Below, piece after piece: positions 1-7,730 of a stretch of 32,223 nucleotides of DNA. Under the pieces are notes generated by a model. That model did no database searches. It saw nothing but the letters and a program-made list of their open reading frames with translations, and was not told the origin of the DNA. Every line of letters starts with the position of its first letter. The first letter of the stretch is position 1. Source of the DNA: JALZEG01 sp046263255 (GTDB taxonomy: Bacteria; Actinomycetota; CADDZG01; WHSQ01); assembly GCA_046263255.1 (NCBI GenBank), contig JBHELD010000053.1:1-32223 (forward strand). The letters are read 5' to 3'. A program made the position numbers and the translations under genes.

Positions 1-30
1 CAGCTCGTCCCAGTCCACGCGCTCGGTCAC
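1..30 (-). CDS. Start of an unidentified gene running off the left edge (partial)
   Basis: A GTG at position 30 on the minus strand opens a frame reading VTERVDWDEL that continues beyond the window. It is divergent from the cobalamin adenosyltransferase at 94, which fits the empty 63-base gap between them. Ten residues are too few to name a family. The call rests only on the open frame, the plausible start and the gap. Confidence 0.3.
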   Translation of the reverse strand, partial: MTERVDWDEL

Positions 31-93
31 GGCTCCATTCTGTTCGGTCCGCTTCGGTTTGGCCAGCGGTGCCGGAGATAGGCTCGGCGGGCC

Positions 94-651
94 GTGAGGA
101 TCTACACCAAGAAGGGCGACGACGGCACCACCGGCTTGCTCTACGGGGGCCGCGTCGGCAAGGACGACCTCCGGACGGAGGTGTACGGGACGCTCGACGA
201 GACCGTCTCCGCTCTCGGCGTCGCGCGGGCCGCCGGGCTCGTGGAGCCCGTCGAGACGATAGTCGTGCGGATCCAGCGCGAGATGTTCGTCGTGGGGGCG
301 CAGCTCGCGACGTCCGAAGAGAACCAGCGCAAGCTCGCCGCGGGCGTTTCGAAGGTGACGCCGGCGATGACCGAGCAGGCAGAGCGCGACATCGACACGC
401 TCCTCGACGAGCATCCGCTCCCGCAGGAGTTCGTGCTGCCGGGCGCGACCCCCGGGTCCGCGGGGCTCGACCTCGCGCGGTCGGTCGTGCGCCGCGCGGA
501 GCGGCAGGCGGTGGCGCTCGACCGCAACGGCCTCGTCGCCGATCCCGAGATCCTCCGATACCTCAACCGCGTCTCCGACCTCCTGTTCGCGCTCGCGCGC
601 TACGAGGAGGGCTCCCGCGGGGTGCGGGCGGCCCCCTCACGCGTGCGGTAG
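94..651 (+). CDS. pduO: PduO-type cob(I)alamin adenosyltransferase
   Basis: This enzyme transfers the adenosyl group of ATP to cob(I)alamin to make coenzyme B12 in the cytoplasm. The 185-residue product begins with the family ATP-binding motif (TKKGDDGTTGL, residues 5-15). Near the C-terminus it carries RRAERQAV and NRVSDLLFALAR, the helices around the active site in PduO-type enzymes. The length is normal for the family. The GTG at 94 places that motif at the extreme N-terminus, as expected. A TAGGCT box at 79-84 suggests a very short leader. No other B12 gene lies nearby; the following genes are a NUDIX hydrolase and an acyl-CoA dehydrogenase. The symbol names the enzyme type and does not imply propanediol metabolism. 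Confidence 0.9.
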   Translation: MRIYTKKGDDGTTGLLYGGRVGKDDLRTEVYGTLDETVSALGVARAAGLVEPVETIVVRIQREMFVVGAQLATSEENQRKLAAGVSKVTPAMTEQAERDIDTLLDEHPLPQEFVLPGATPGSAGLDLARSVVRRAERQAVALDRNGLVADPEILRYLNRVSDLLFALARYEEGSRGVRAAPSRVR

Positions 652-657
652 ACGCGC

Positions 658-1185
658 GTGCCGAGCGTGGCGCCGGAGCCGAAGCCGTTCCGGTTCTGTC
701 CCGTCGACGGGACCGTTCTCGAAGGCGCGGGCGGCGACGGAGGGTCGAGGTGCCCCTCCTGCGGCCGGTCCTGGTACCGCAACTCGTCGCCCGTCGTCGG
801 CTGCGTGGTCGTCCGCGACGGCCGGGCTCTCGTGACCGTGCGCGGGATCGAGCCCCACAAGGGGAAGCTCGACGTGCCGGGCGGCTTCCTGTTGAACGGC
901 GAGCATCCCGTGGACGGCTTGAAGAGGGAGATCGAAGAGGAGCTGGGCATCCGGATCGAGGTCTCCGAGGACGACCTCGTCCAGATGGCGACTCACCCGT
1001 ACGCTCACGAGGACGACTACAACCTCGCTTTGGGGTTCCGCGCGCGCTGGACGTCCGGCGACGTGGCGCCCGCCGACGACGTCGCGGACGTGAGATGGGT
1101 CTCGCCCGGCGAGGTAGAGGAGCTGGACTGGGCATGGGAGCACGACCGGAAGCTCGTCAGAAAGGTGCTGAGCGGTCATGGATGA
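658..1185 (+). CDS. NUDIX hydrolase with N-terminal zinc-ribbon-like segment
   Basis: A cytoplasmic NUDIX protein of 175 residues, predicted to hydrolyse a nucleoside diphosphate linked to another group. The Nudix box is complete in the middle of the protein: a Gly, five residues, Glu, seven residues, then REIEEELGI. The N-terminus has Cys14, Cys32 and Cys35 in a layout like the zinc ribbon of NADH pyrophosphatases. The expected second Cys is Asp17 (FCPVDG), so zinc would be held by three Cys plus Asp or not at all. The GTG start lies 6 bases after the adenosyltransferase stop, and the 3' end overlaps the next gene by 8 bases, so the three probably form one operon. The substrate cannot be told from the sequence. 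Confidence 0.85.
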   Translation: MPSVAPEPKPFRFCPVDGTVLEGAGGDGGSRCPSCGRSWYRNSSPVVGCVVVRDGRALVTVRGIEPHKGKLDVPGGFLLNGEHPVDGLKREIEEELGIRIEVSEDDLVQMATHPYAHEDDYNLALGFRARWTSGDVAPADDVADVRWVSPGEVEELDWAWEHDRKLVRKVLSGHG

Positions 1186-1549
1186 AGAAGAGCTGGCTCG
1201 TCTCTACGGGGTATTGCGTCTCGGGCTCGGCGCCGCGGCCGTCATCGCGCCTTCGGTGGTGGCGCGGGTGTGGCTCGGCCGCGGCGCGGAGGACGCGGCC
1301 GCGCGCGTGGGGTTGCGGGGCCTCGGGGGCCGCGAGGCGGCGATCGGCCTGGGGACGCTCCTCGCGCTCGAGAACGACCGTCCGGTGCGGGGGTGGCTCG
1401 AGGCGGGCGCGCTCGCGGACGCCGCCGACGCGTTCGGCGTGATCGCGCAGCGCCGGAACCTTCCGACCGCGCGGTGGCTGCTCGGCGCGGGGATCGCGGC
1501 GGCGTCCGCGTGGTTCTGCACGCAGCTGGCGGCGGAGCTGGGGGAGTGA
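1178..1549 (+). CDS. Small hydrophobic membrane protein, function unknown
   Basis: A 123-residue protein that starts inside the last codons of the NUDIX gene (8-base overlap), suggesting translational coupling. It is Ala/Gly/Leu-rich with about three weakly hydrophobic segments (roughly residues 12-30, 45-62 and 95-115), so a small integral membrane protein is likely. A GLGGREAAIGLG stretch lies in the middle. I recall similar small actinobacterial membrane proteins (DUF4267-like), but the match is too weak to name. No catalytic motif is visible. Confidence 0.65.
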   Translation: MDEEELARLYGVLRLGLGAAAVIAPSVVARVWLGRGAEDAAARVGLRGLGGREAAIGLGTLLALENDRPVRGWLEAGALADAADAFGVIAQRRNLPTARWLLGAGIAAASAWFCTQLAAELGE

Positions 1550-1568
1550 CCGCCTCGGCGCGGCCCTG

Positions 1569-2723
1569 ATGGACTTCAGCCACTCCGCCGAGCAGCTCGA
1601 GCTCTACGCGTCGGTGAAGGACTTCGCGGCGCGCGTCGTCCAGCCGGGGGCGCACGAGCGCGACGTGCAGAGCCGCTTCGACCGCGACGTGTGGGACGCG
1701 CTGGGAGCGCTCGGGCTGCTCGGGCTCCCGGTCCCGGAGGAGTATGGCGGGTCCGGGGCCGGCGTCGTCACGACTTGTCTCGCGCTCGAGGCCCTCGCCG
1801 AGGGGGGCCATGACGGCGGGCTCGGCCTGTCCGTCGGCGCGCACGTCACGATCGGGACCGTGCCGATCTGGCTCCACGGGACCGAGGAGCAGAAGCGGCG
1901 TTACCTCCCCGATCTCTGCTCCGGGCGCAAGATCGGCGCGATGGCGATCACCGAGCCCGAGGCGGGGTCGGACGCCGGGGCGATCAAGTGCAAGGCGGTC
2001 CGCGACGGCGCCGACTGGGTGATCGACGGGTCGAAGATCTTCATCACGAACGGCTCGATCGCCGACTCCGTGATCGTGATCGCCGTCACCGATCCCGATG
2101 CGGGACCGGGCCAGGGCGTCTCCGCGTTCATCGTCGAGACCGACAACCCCGGGTTCTCCGTCGGCCGCGACCTCGACAAGATGGGCACGCGTTCGTCTCC
2201 GCTGTCGTTGCTGCACTTCGACGACTGCCGCGTGCCGGGCGACGCGTTGCTGGGGGCAGAGGGGGCCGCGCTCTGGCAGGTCGCGTTCGAGTGCTTCGAC
2301 TGGGAGCGCACCGTGATGATCGCCTCCTCGATCGGCGGGATGAAGGCGTCGCTCGACGGGTCGATCGCCTACGCGAAGCAGCGGGTCGCGTTCGGCAAGC
2401 CGATCGCGCAGCACCAGGCGATCCAGCACAAGCTCGCCGAGATGAAGACGTATCTCGACGCGGCGCGGCTCGTGCTCTACCGCGCCGCGTGGATGAAGCA
2501 GGAAGGGCTGCCGCACATGGTCGAGGCGAGCGTGGCGAAGCTGTTCGTCGCCGAGGCCGCGATGCGCAACGCGATCGAGGCGACGCAGATCTTCGGAGGG
2601 TACGGCTACATCAAGGAGTACCCGATCGAGCGCTCGATGCGCGACGCGAAGCTGATCTCGATCGGCGGCGGCACCTCCGAGATCCAGAAGACGATCATCG
2701 CGCGCGGACTGCTCGGGGAGTAG
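1569..2723 (+). CDS. Acyl-CoA dehydrogenase with an isovaleryl-CoA-dehydrogenase-type catalytic glutamate
   Basis: A FAD-dependent enzyme that oxidises an acyl-CoA to the 2-enoyl-CoA; 384 residues is the usual length. Family motifs are AITEPEAGSD (about 126-135), KIFITNG (156-162), RVAFGKPI (272-279) and FGGYGYIKEYPIER near the C-terminus. Most short- and medium-chain enzymes have their catalytic Glu in a YEGT motif. Here that place reads GGGT, with Gly367 where Glu is expected. Instead Glu246 in the motif DWERTVM aligns with the catalytic Glu of isovaleryl-CoA dehydrogenase (motif DLER). The enzyme is therefore probably active, perhaps on branched or longer acyl-CoAs. It lies 19 bases after the preceding gene and may belong to the same transcript. 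No clear ribosome-binding site precedes the ATG. Confidence 0.93.
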   Translation: MDFSHSAEQLELYASVKDFAARVVQPGAHERDVQSRFDRDVWDALGALGLLGLPVPEEYGGSGAGVVTTCLALEALAEGGHDGGLGLSVGAHVTIGTVPIWLHGTEEQKRRYLPDLCSGRKIGAMAITEPEAGSDAGAIKCKAVRDGADWVIDGSKIFITNGSIADSVIVIAVTDPDAGPGQGVSAFIVETDNPGFSVGRDLDKMGTRSSPLSLLHFDDCRVPGDALLGAEGAALWQVAFECFDWERTVMIASSIGGMKASLDGSIAYAKQRVAFGKPIAQHQAIQHKLAEMKTYLDAARLVLYRAAWMKQEGLPHMVEASVAKLFVAEAAMRNAIEATQIFGGYGYIKEYPIERSMRDAKLISIGGGTSEIQKTIIARGLLGE

Positions 2724-2739
2724 CGGAACCGCGTGGGTC

Positions 2740-3018
2740 TCAGAGATGCAGGGGACGTCGCAGGAGACCGCGGAGGATTGGCCCCTCCACCGGGATGGGA
2801 TCCGGAAGCCGCGGCTTCACGTGATCCGGTGCCGGCAGGTCGTAGCCTCCGCGAGAGCACCTGCTCTCGTCCCACTCGGTGACTGCGGCAATGCCACGCA
2901 ACCACAACGGCCAATCGCCCCTCTGTATGGTCGCCTGCACGCGCGTGTTCAGGATGTTGTCGGGGAAGACCAGCTCGACGTTCCCGCGGAACCCCGCGCC
3001 GGACAGCCCCGGTCGTTG
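2740..3018 (-). pseudogene. Open frame without a good start; possible gene remnant
   Basis: The gap between the acyl-CoA dehydrogenase and the CPBP protease (2724-3053) has no obvious gene. On the minus strand one frame is open for about 92 codons and its translation looks protein-like, with segments such as NVELVFPDNILNTRVQ and DWPLWLRGIAAVTEWDES. It begins just after a TGA at 3019-3021 and has no ATG. The only convincing start is a GTG at 2940, which would give 66 residues. It may be the 3' remnant of a lost gene or a small real gene. I recognise no family. Confidence 0.25.
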
Positions 3019-3053
3019 TCAAGCCCCCCTTCCGCAGCGCCGATACCGCGTCA

Positions 3054-4535
3054 ATGGACCAGCTCGTCGCCTGCCCCGACTGCGGGACGCCGAACCGCGC
3101 CGACGCAGAGCTGTGCGTCCAGTGCTGGCGCGGCATGGACGAGGAGCTGGCGCAGAAGATCCCCGTAGCGGCCTTCGGCGTCGCGGACGCCGGCCCCCCG
3201 CCGCCTCCTCCGGCACCGCCGCGCACCCTTCGCCCGGCCCCCGCCGTCGCTAAGTCGCGGCCACCGGAGCCGGCTCCCGTGCGCGACTCCACACCGCCTC
3301 TCGCCCCGTACTTCGCAACCGCGGTCGCCACGACGGATGCCGCTCCCGCAGGCGCGGCTCCCGCCGCCCCGGTCGTGGTTCCGTCGCGGCATGCCGGCGG
3401 CACCGTGTGGGCGTACTGGCAGCTCCTATTGGTCGGCGCGCTCGCATGGCTCGTGCCGGTCGTCGTGATGTTCCGCATGGCCGGGAGCTTCGAGGGCCGC
3501 GGGATCCTGGACGCAGCGCTCGCGATCCAGGTCGGGGGCTACCTCGTCGGCGGGCTGGCGCTCGCCTTCCTCGTCCACCGCTACAAGTACGGCGACTGGG
3601 GCTCTGTCGGTCTGCGGCGGACACCCGATTCGCTCGCGGAGGCATGCCGCGGCTTCGCCCTGGGACTCGTCCTCATCGGGTCGTTCCTCGGCGGCATGTA
3701 CGCCTTGACGCAGAAGCTCGGCGCGGATGAGCTCGTCCGCACGCTGGTCGGCGCGACCACCGGTCCCGGCTTCGTCCTGGGGGCCCTCGTAGTGGTCGTG
3801 GGAGCGCCGGTGATGGAGGAGATCTACTTCCGCGGGATGCTGTTCAACCGCGCGCAGCGCGAGAGCGGCTTCACGGGGGCTGTCGTCGTTACCAGCCTCC
3901 TGTTCGTGCTCGCTCACGGCGCCGGGCTGCTCGATCCGCCCCGCCTTCTCGTCGGTCTCTCGCTCGGCCTCGCGCGCAAGACGAAGTCGGTGTGGTTCAC
4001 GATGGGCGCGCACGCCGCGTGGAACCTCGTGATCGTCGGGCTCGGCGTCGCGCTGATGATGGGGCCCTCGCAGACGTTCACCGCGGCAGACGGTTCGTTC
4101 ACGCTGCGGCACCCGGCGAAGTGGGACCTCGTGGAGGAGGCGGTCGCGCCCGACCGCGGGCTCGACCTCGTCCTCACGACTCCCGCAGGCGCGTTCATCG
4201 GCGTCGGACGCTCCGAGATGCCGCCCGGGATGAACCGCAGCAACTTAGGTGGTCTGCTGAGCCGGACCCAGGCGTCGCTCCCGCTGCCGCCGGGGATGGC
4301 GATGGCGCCGGTGCGCGAGTCGAACCTCGTGCGCGGGGGCCTCGTGAAGTCCTACGAGACGTCGATGAGGTTCTCGGACCCGACCCTCGGAGCCGGCAGG
4401 GCACGGCTCGTCGCCGTCGTGCGCGACGGCTCGACGAAGCTGATGACGGCCGTGTTGGCGTGCCCGGAGGCGGAGTGCGCCGCGGCCGAGGCGGACTTCC
4501 AGGCGATGCTGCGCTCCGTCCGCTTCTCCGGCTAG
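3054..4535 (+). CDS. CPBP-family intramembrane metalloprotease with zinc ribbon and extra C-terminal domain
   Basis: A 493-residue membrane protein with three parts. Residues 7-24 form a zinc ribbon (Cys7, Cys10, Cys21, Cys24). A Pro/Ala-rich linker of about 90 residues follows. The CPBP (Abi/Rce1-type) protease core spans roughly residues 120-335, with Glu255-Glu256 and Arg260 (the EExxxR motif), His288 and the HAAWN motif (His320, Asn324), the usual metal and catalytic residues, set among several hydrophobic helices. After the last helix comes a soluble region of about 155 residues (340-493, beginning ADGSFTLRHPAKWDL) resembling PsbP/DUF1795-type domains. The substrate is unknown. The last 4 bases overlap the convergent DtxR-type gene. 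Confidence 0.87.
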   Translation: MDQLVACPDCGTPNRADAELCVQCWRGMDEELAQKIPVAAFGVADAGPPPPPPAPPRTLRPAPAVAKSRPPEPAPVRDSTPPLAPYFATAVATTDAAPAGAAPAAPVVVPSRHAGGTVWAYWQLLLVGALAWLVPVVVMFRMAGSFEGRGILDAALAIQVGGYLVGGLALAFLVHRYKYGDWGSVGLRRTPDSLAEACRGFALGLVLIGSFLGGMYALTQKLGADELVRTLVGATTGPGFVLGALVVVVGAPVMEEIYFRGMLFNRAQRESGFTGAVVVTSLLFVLAHGAGLLDPPRLLVGLSLGLARKTKSVWFTMGAHAAWNLVIVGLGVALMMGPSQTFTAADGSFTLRHPAKWDLVEEAVAPDRGLDLVLTTPAGAFIGVGRSEMPPGMNRSNLGGLLSRTQASLPLPPGMAMAPVRESNLVRGGLVKSYETSMRFSDPTLGAGRARLVAVVRDGSTKLMTAVLACPEAECAAAEADFQAMLRSVRFSG

Positions 4536-5191
4536 GCGATCTCCTCGACGGGTTCCGCCGGGACCGCCAGGCGCACCAGCCGCGCCAGCTCTCTTCCGAT
4601 CGACGTCACCCCGTCCGGAGTCTCGACGGTGATCGGCCCGTCCACCGGCGCGATGTCCTTCACGTGAACCGTCGCGCCGGGCCGGATCCCGTTCTGGTCG
4701 AAGTAGGGGAGGACCTCCTCCTTGACCTCCGAGATCTGCGCGACCGTGCCGGTGCCCCCGGCCTCGGTCTCGCTCAGGCGGCGCAGGTGCCGGAGGTCGA
4801 CCGGGCAGATCGGGTGGCCGTGGGGGCAGTAGTCCGGGTAATCGAGTGCCTTCGCCATCGCCTCCTCGACCCGCGCCGAGATGGCGTGCTCGAGCCGGTG
4901 CGCCTCCCCGTGGACCTCGTACCAGGCCATGCCGAGCTTCTGCACGAGCAGGCACTCGACCAGACGGTGGCGCCGCAGGATCGTGTGGGCGAGGCGCCTG
5001 CCCTCGGGCGTGAGGACGATCGACCCGCCCTTCTCGCGCACGAGGTATCCCTCTGCCGCGAGGCGCTTCAGCATCTCCGACGCCGAGGGGAGAGAGACCT
5101 CGAGCGTCCGCGCCAGGACGGTCGCGGTGATGCGGTCGCCGTCCTCCTCGAGCCGCTTGATCTCCTCCAGGTAGTCCTCGACACCCCTCAT
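4532..5191 (-). CDS. DtxR/MntR-family metal-dependent repressor
   Basis: A 219-residue metal-responsive repressor with an N-terminal winged helix (residues 1-60), a metal-binding dimerisation domain (61-130) and a C-terminal SH3/FeoA-like domain (about 145-215), the long DtxR layout. The metal site looks mixed. Asp6 in VEDYLEEI sits where MntR has Asp8 and DtxR has Met10, and Glu9 matches MntR Glu11. His75, His94, Glu101 and His102 match conserved ligands, while His98 replaces Cys102 of DtxR. This points to manganese, or relaxed Mn/Fe sensing, rather than strict iron sensing. A TACACT box six bases before the ATG predicts a leaderless transcript. No metal transporter lies nearby, so the regulon cannot be inferred from context. 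Confidence 0.9.
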   Translation of the reverse strand: MRGVEDYLEEIKRLEEDGDRITATVLARTLEVSLPSASEMLKRLAAEGYLVREKGGSIVLTPEGRRLAHTILRRHRLVECLLVQKLGMAWYEVHGEAHRLEHAISARVEEAMAKALDYPDYCPHGHPICPVDLRHLRRLSETEAGGTGTVAQISEVKEEVLPYFDQNGIRPGATVHVKDIAPVDGPITVETPDGVTSIGRELARLVRLAVPAEPVEEIA

Positions 5192-5197
5192 CGCACA

Positions 5198-5203
5198 AGT
5201 GTA
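5198..5203 (-). promoter_or_regulatory. -10 box of the DtxR-type gene (leaderless)
   Basis: TACACT reads toward the repressor and ends six bases before its ATG at 5191, so transcription should begin at the start codon. No ribosome-binding site is present between them, which agrees with leaderless translation. Confidence 0.45.
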
Positions 5204-5252
5204 CTAGCGGCCTGACCTGCTCATTTGTCCCATCTGCTAGGGTCTGCCGCTG

Positions 5253-6332
5253 GTGAGAGGACGCATGCGCATCTCCCGAGCGCGTACCGGCTCGGCGAGA
5301 CGCCCCAACAAGACGGCCCGTCTGGGCGCCGCGGCCCTCCTCCTCGCAGCGGGCGCGGTGCCGGCGCTCGGCGGCGTCGCTGCTTCGCAGGGGTCGCCCG
5401 AGGACCTGAAGGCCCGGATGGCGGAGATCCAGGCCGAGCTCGACGCGACCACGCAGAGGGTCGAGGAGCTGCACGCGGACGAGGAGCGGCTCGAGAGCGA
5501 GCTCGCGGTCATCCAGACGAGGATCTCGAACCTCCGTAAGCGCGAGCAGCGGCTGACGCGCGTGGTCGCCGCGCGCGCCGACGAGCTCTACCGCTCCGGC
5601 GCGGCGCAGATGGTCGAGATGCTGATCAGCTCGAAGAGCATCGCGGAGCTGTCGGAGAAGGCGGAGATCCTCTCCCGGGCATCGCTCGGCGACACGAGCG
5701 CGTTCGTGTACATGGCGCGCACCCAGAGCGAGCTCGACCTCTTGAGCGGGCAGCTCGCGGAGAAGCAGGAGACGCTGAAGGCGACGGAGGAGGAGCTGCA
5801 GGCCGAGGCCGACAGGCTCCAGTCGCAGTTCGACTCGGTCGCCGCGGAATACGCCGAGCTGCAACGGCAGCTCGCGCGGGTCGAGCCGGCCGCTCCGGCC
5901 CCCGCCCCGGTCCCGGCTAGCGCCTCGGCGATCCCGTCGACGAACGGCAAGGCGTGTCCGGTCGGGCAGCCGCACTCGTTCATCGACTCGTGGGGCTACC
6001 CGCGCTCGGGCGGCAGGACCCACGAGGGGACCGACATCATGGCGCCTTACGGCACGCCGGTCTACGCGATCGTGTCCGGCTCGATCACCTATGCGGGATA
6101 CGGCGACAGCGCCGGCAACTGGCAGATCCTCTCCGGCAGCGACGGCAACGCGTACTGGTACCTGCACAACCAGAGCAACATCGTCACCGGCGGCGCGGTG
6201 CAGGCGGGTCAGCAGATCGCCAGCGTCGGCGACACGGGCAACGCGACGGGCGTCCCGCACCTCCACTTCGAGTACCACCCCGGTGGCGGCGGCCCGGTCA
6301 ATCCCTACTCCCTGGTAGCGGCGGTCTGCTGA
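5253..6332 (+). CDS. Secreted coiled-coil M23 (LytM) peptidoglycan endopeptidase
   Basis: A secreted cell-wall hydrolase of 359 residues. The basic N-terminus leads into a hydrophobic signal segment (about residues 24-45). A long Glu/Gln/Leu-rich coiled coil (about 50-215) follows, like EnvC and NlpD-type proteins. The C-terminal M23 domain carries HEGTDIMA, giving the first zinc His and Asp, and HLHFE, giving the catalytic and zinc His residues, so the domain should be active on peptide cross-links. Two starts are possible. GTG 5253 lies 9 bases after a TAGGGT box (5238-5243); ATG 5265 has an AGAGG ribosome-binding site four bases upstream and gives 355 residues. The gene is divergent from the metal-dependent repressor. 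Confidence 0.9.
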   Translation: MRGRMRISRARTGSARRPNKTARLGAAALLLAAGAVPALGGVAASQGSPEDLKARMAEIQAELDATTQRVEELHADEERLESELAVIQTRISNLRKREQRLTRVVAARADELYRSGAAQMVEMLISSKSIAELSEKAEILSRASLGDTSAFVYMARTQSELDLLSGQLAEKQETLKATEEELQAEADRLQSQFDSVAAEYAELQRQLARVEPAAPAPAPVPASASAIPSTNGKACPVGQPHSFIDSWGYPRSGGRTHEGTDIMAPYGTPVYAIVSGSITYAGYGDSAGNWQILSGSDGNAYWYLHNQSNIVTGGAVQAGQQIASVGDTGNATGVPHLHFEYHPGGGGPVNPYSLVAAVC

Positions 6333-6346
6333 GACACGCGCCGCTG

Positions 6347-7165
6347 GTGATAACGGTCGCGGCGGTCGGGGCCGAGCTCACGCTCGACCAGCAGCCGAAC
6401 CTCCCGGTCTCGCCCGAACGGCTCGCGCGGGACGCCGCCGAGTGCGCAGCCGCCGGCGCGTCGATCTACCACCTGCACGTGCGCGACGAGCACGCCCGGC
6501 CGACGATGGCGCTCGACCGGTTCCGCGCCGCGCGCGCCGCGATCGCAGATGCAACCGACCTGGTCGTCCAGTTCACGACCGGGGGAGCGGTGACGGACCC
6601 GGAGGACGCGCGCCTCGCGCCGCTCGATCTGCGGCCCGAGATGGCGACGCTCACGACGGGGACCGTCAACTTCGGCGACGGCGTGTTCCACAACCCGATC
6701 CCCCTCGTGACGCGTCTGTACCGCAGGATGCTGGATCTGGACGTGCTGCCCGAGTACGAGATCTTCGACGCGGGGATGATCGGCACGGCGGTGGGGCTGC
6801 GGGAGGAGCTCGGGGCCGCGCACCACCCCCACTTCGACTTCGTCCTCGGCGTGCCGGGCGCGCTCCCCGCGTGGGAGGACGCGCTGCCGTTCCTCGTCCG
6901 GCATCTCCCCGAGGGGGCGACGTGGAGCGCGACGGGCATCGGGCGCCACCACCTGCCGGTCGCGGAGCAGACGGTCGCGCTCGGCGGCCACGTGCGGACG
7001 GGCTTCGAGGACGTCCTCTACTACGATAGAGGCACGCTCGCGGTCTCGAACGCGCAGCTCGTCGAGCGCGTCGCGGCCATGGCCCGGCACGCGGGACGAG
7101 AGATCGCGCGACCCGCCGACGCGCGGGGCATGCTCGGCCTCGGCCCCCGCGGCGCGATACCCTGA
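6347..7165 (+). CDS. BKACE-family beta-keto acid cleavage enzyme (DUF849)
   Basis: This family condenses a beta-keto acid with acetyl-CoA and cleaves it to acetoacetate and a new CoA ester; 3-keto-5-aminohexanoate cleavage enzyme is the type member. The 272-residue product shows the HLHVRD motif that binds the metal, FTTGG near residue 75, EYEIFDAGMI in the middle and TGIGRHHLPV in the substrate region. The frame is open far upstream through the peptidase gene, but similarity begins at LVITVAAVGAEL, so I place the start at GTG 6347, 14 bases after the peptidase stop. The start codon is the least certain part. The substrate is unknown and no lysine-fermentation or carnitine genes lie nearby. 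Confidence 0.85.
   Translation: MITVAAVGAELTLDQQPNLPVSPERLARDAAECAAAGASIYHLHVRDEHARPTMALDRFRAARAAIADATDLVVQFTTGGAVTDPEDARLAPLDLRPEMATLTTGTVNFGDGVFHNPIPLVTRLYRRMLDLDVLPEYEIFDAGMIGTAVGLREELGAAHHPHFDFVLGVPGALPAWEDALPFLVRHLPEGATWSATGIGRHHLPVAEQTVALGGHVRTGFEDVLYYDRGTLAVSNAQLVERVAAMARHAGREIARPADARGMLGLGPRGAIP
7158..7163 (+). promoter_or_regulatory. -10 box for rsiG (leaderless)
   Basis: TACCCT ends six bases before the ATG at 7170 and overlaps the stop codon of the preceding gene. With that spacing the transcript would start at the initiation codon. No ribosome-binding site is seen between box and ATG. Confidence 0.4.
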
Positions 7166-7169
7166 CGCC

Positions 7170-7712
7170 ATGACGGAGCCCAAGCGCCGACTCGTCGAGC
7201 GGATCGCCGACGACGGTTACCTCGCGGATCTGAAGGCCAAGCCTCTCGAGGAGCTCCGCTCGATGCGCGACGAGTGCAAGGACGCAGAGACCGAGCTGTC
7301 GTTCGAACGAAGGCTCGCACAGGCGCGGATCGACATCCTTTCCGCCGAGCTCGACCGCCGCGCCGGCGGGGGCCCGGACGACCTGATGTCGCGGCTCCCG
7401 CAGATCCTGGCCACCGAGGCGAGGGACCCGAGTGACCTCCCGCTGCCGGCGCGGGCGCCCGACTTCTCGATCCCCAGGAACGCGGACATCCCGCGCCGCC
7501 GGATCGAGGAGATCGTCGGCGAGCAGACCCTGTCGCGCCTCCCGTCGCTGCCGACGGAGGAGGTCCGAAGCATCCTCGGCTCCCTCGCCGACCACGAGAG
7601 GACGCTGTCGGCGCGCCGCCGCAAGGTCCAAGAGATCATGGACACGGTCCAGGCGGAGATCGTGCGCCGCTACGTCAGCGGCGAGGCCGACCCCACGGCC
7701 GCGCTCGGCTAG
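7170..7712 (+). CDS. rsiG: RsiG-like c-di-GMP-binding anti-sigma factor
   Basis: In Streptomyces, RsiG holds the sigma factor WhiG inactive when bound to cyclic di-GMP. The signature is a helix motif, Glu-x3-Ser-x2-Arg-x3-Gln-x3-Asp, present twice. Both copies are exact in this 180-residue protein: Glu40, Ser44, Arg47, Gln51, Asp55, and Glu143, Ser147, Arg150, Gln154, Asp158. The helices between are charged and predicted soluble; a Pro-rich stretch (about 88-110) separates the two arms. Such proteins are often annotated as aerial mycelium formation proteins. No whiG or diguanylate cyclase lies in the window, so the partner is inferred. The gene follows the BKACE gene by 4 bases but appears to have its own promoter. 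Confidence 0.88.
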   Translation: MTEPKRRLVERIADDGYLADLKAKPLEELRSMRDECKDAETELSFERRLAQARIDILSAELDRRAGGGPDDLMSRLPQILATEARDPSDLPLPARAPDFSIPRNADIPRRRIEEIVGEQTLSRLPSLPTEEVRSILGSLADHERTLSARRRKVQEIMDTVQAEIVRRYVSGEADPTAALG

Positions 7713-7730
7713 GAGCCGCGCCGGGAGCGG

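Noticed and set aside
1569..2723. The acyl-CoA dehydrogenase as a catalytically dead homologue.
   Set aside because: Although the usual Glu is missing, Glu246 fits the alternative catalytic position known from isovaleryl-CoA dehydrogenase.
5192..5252. A possible DtxR-type operator around AAGTGTACTA in the divergent gap.
   Set aside because: The half-sites match only partly and the sequence is better explained as the -10 box of the repressor gene.
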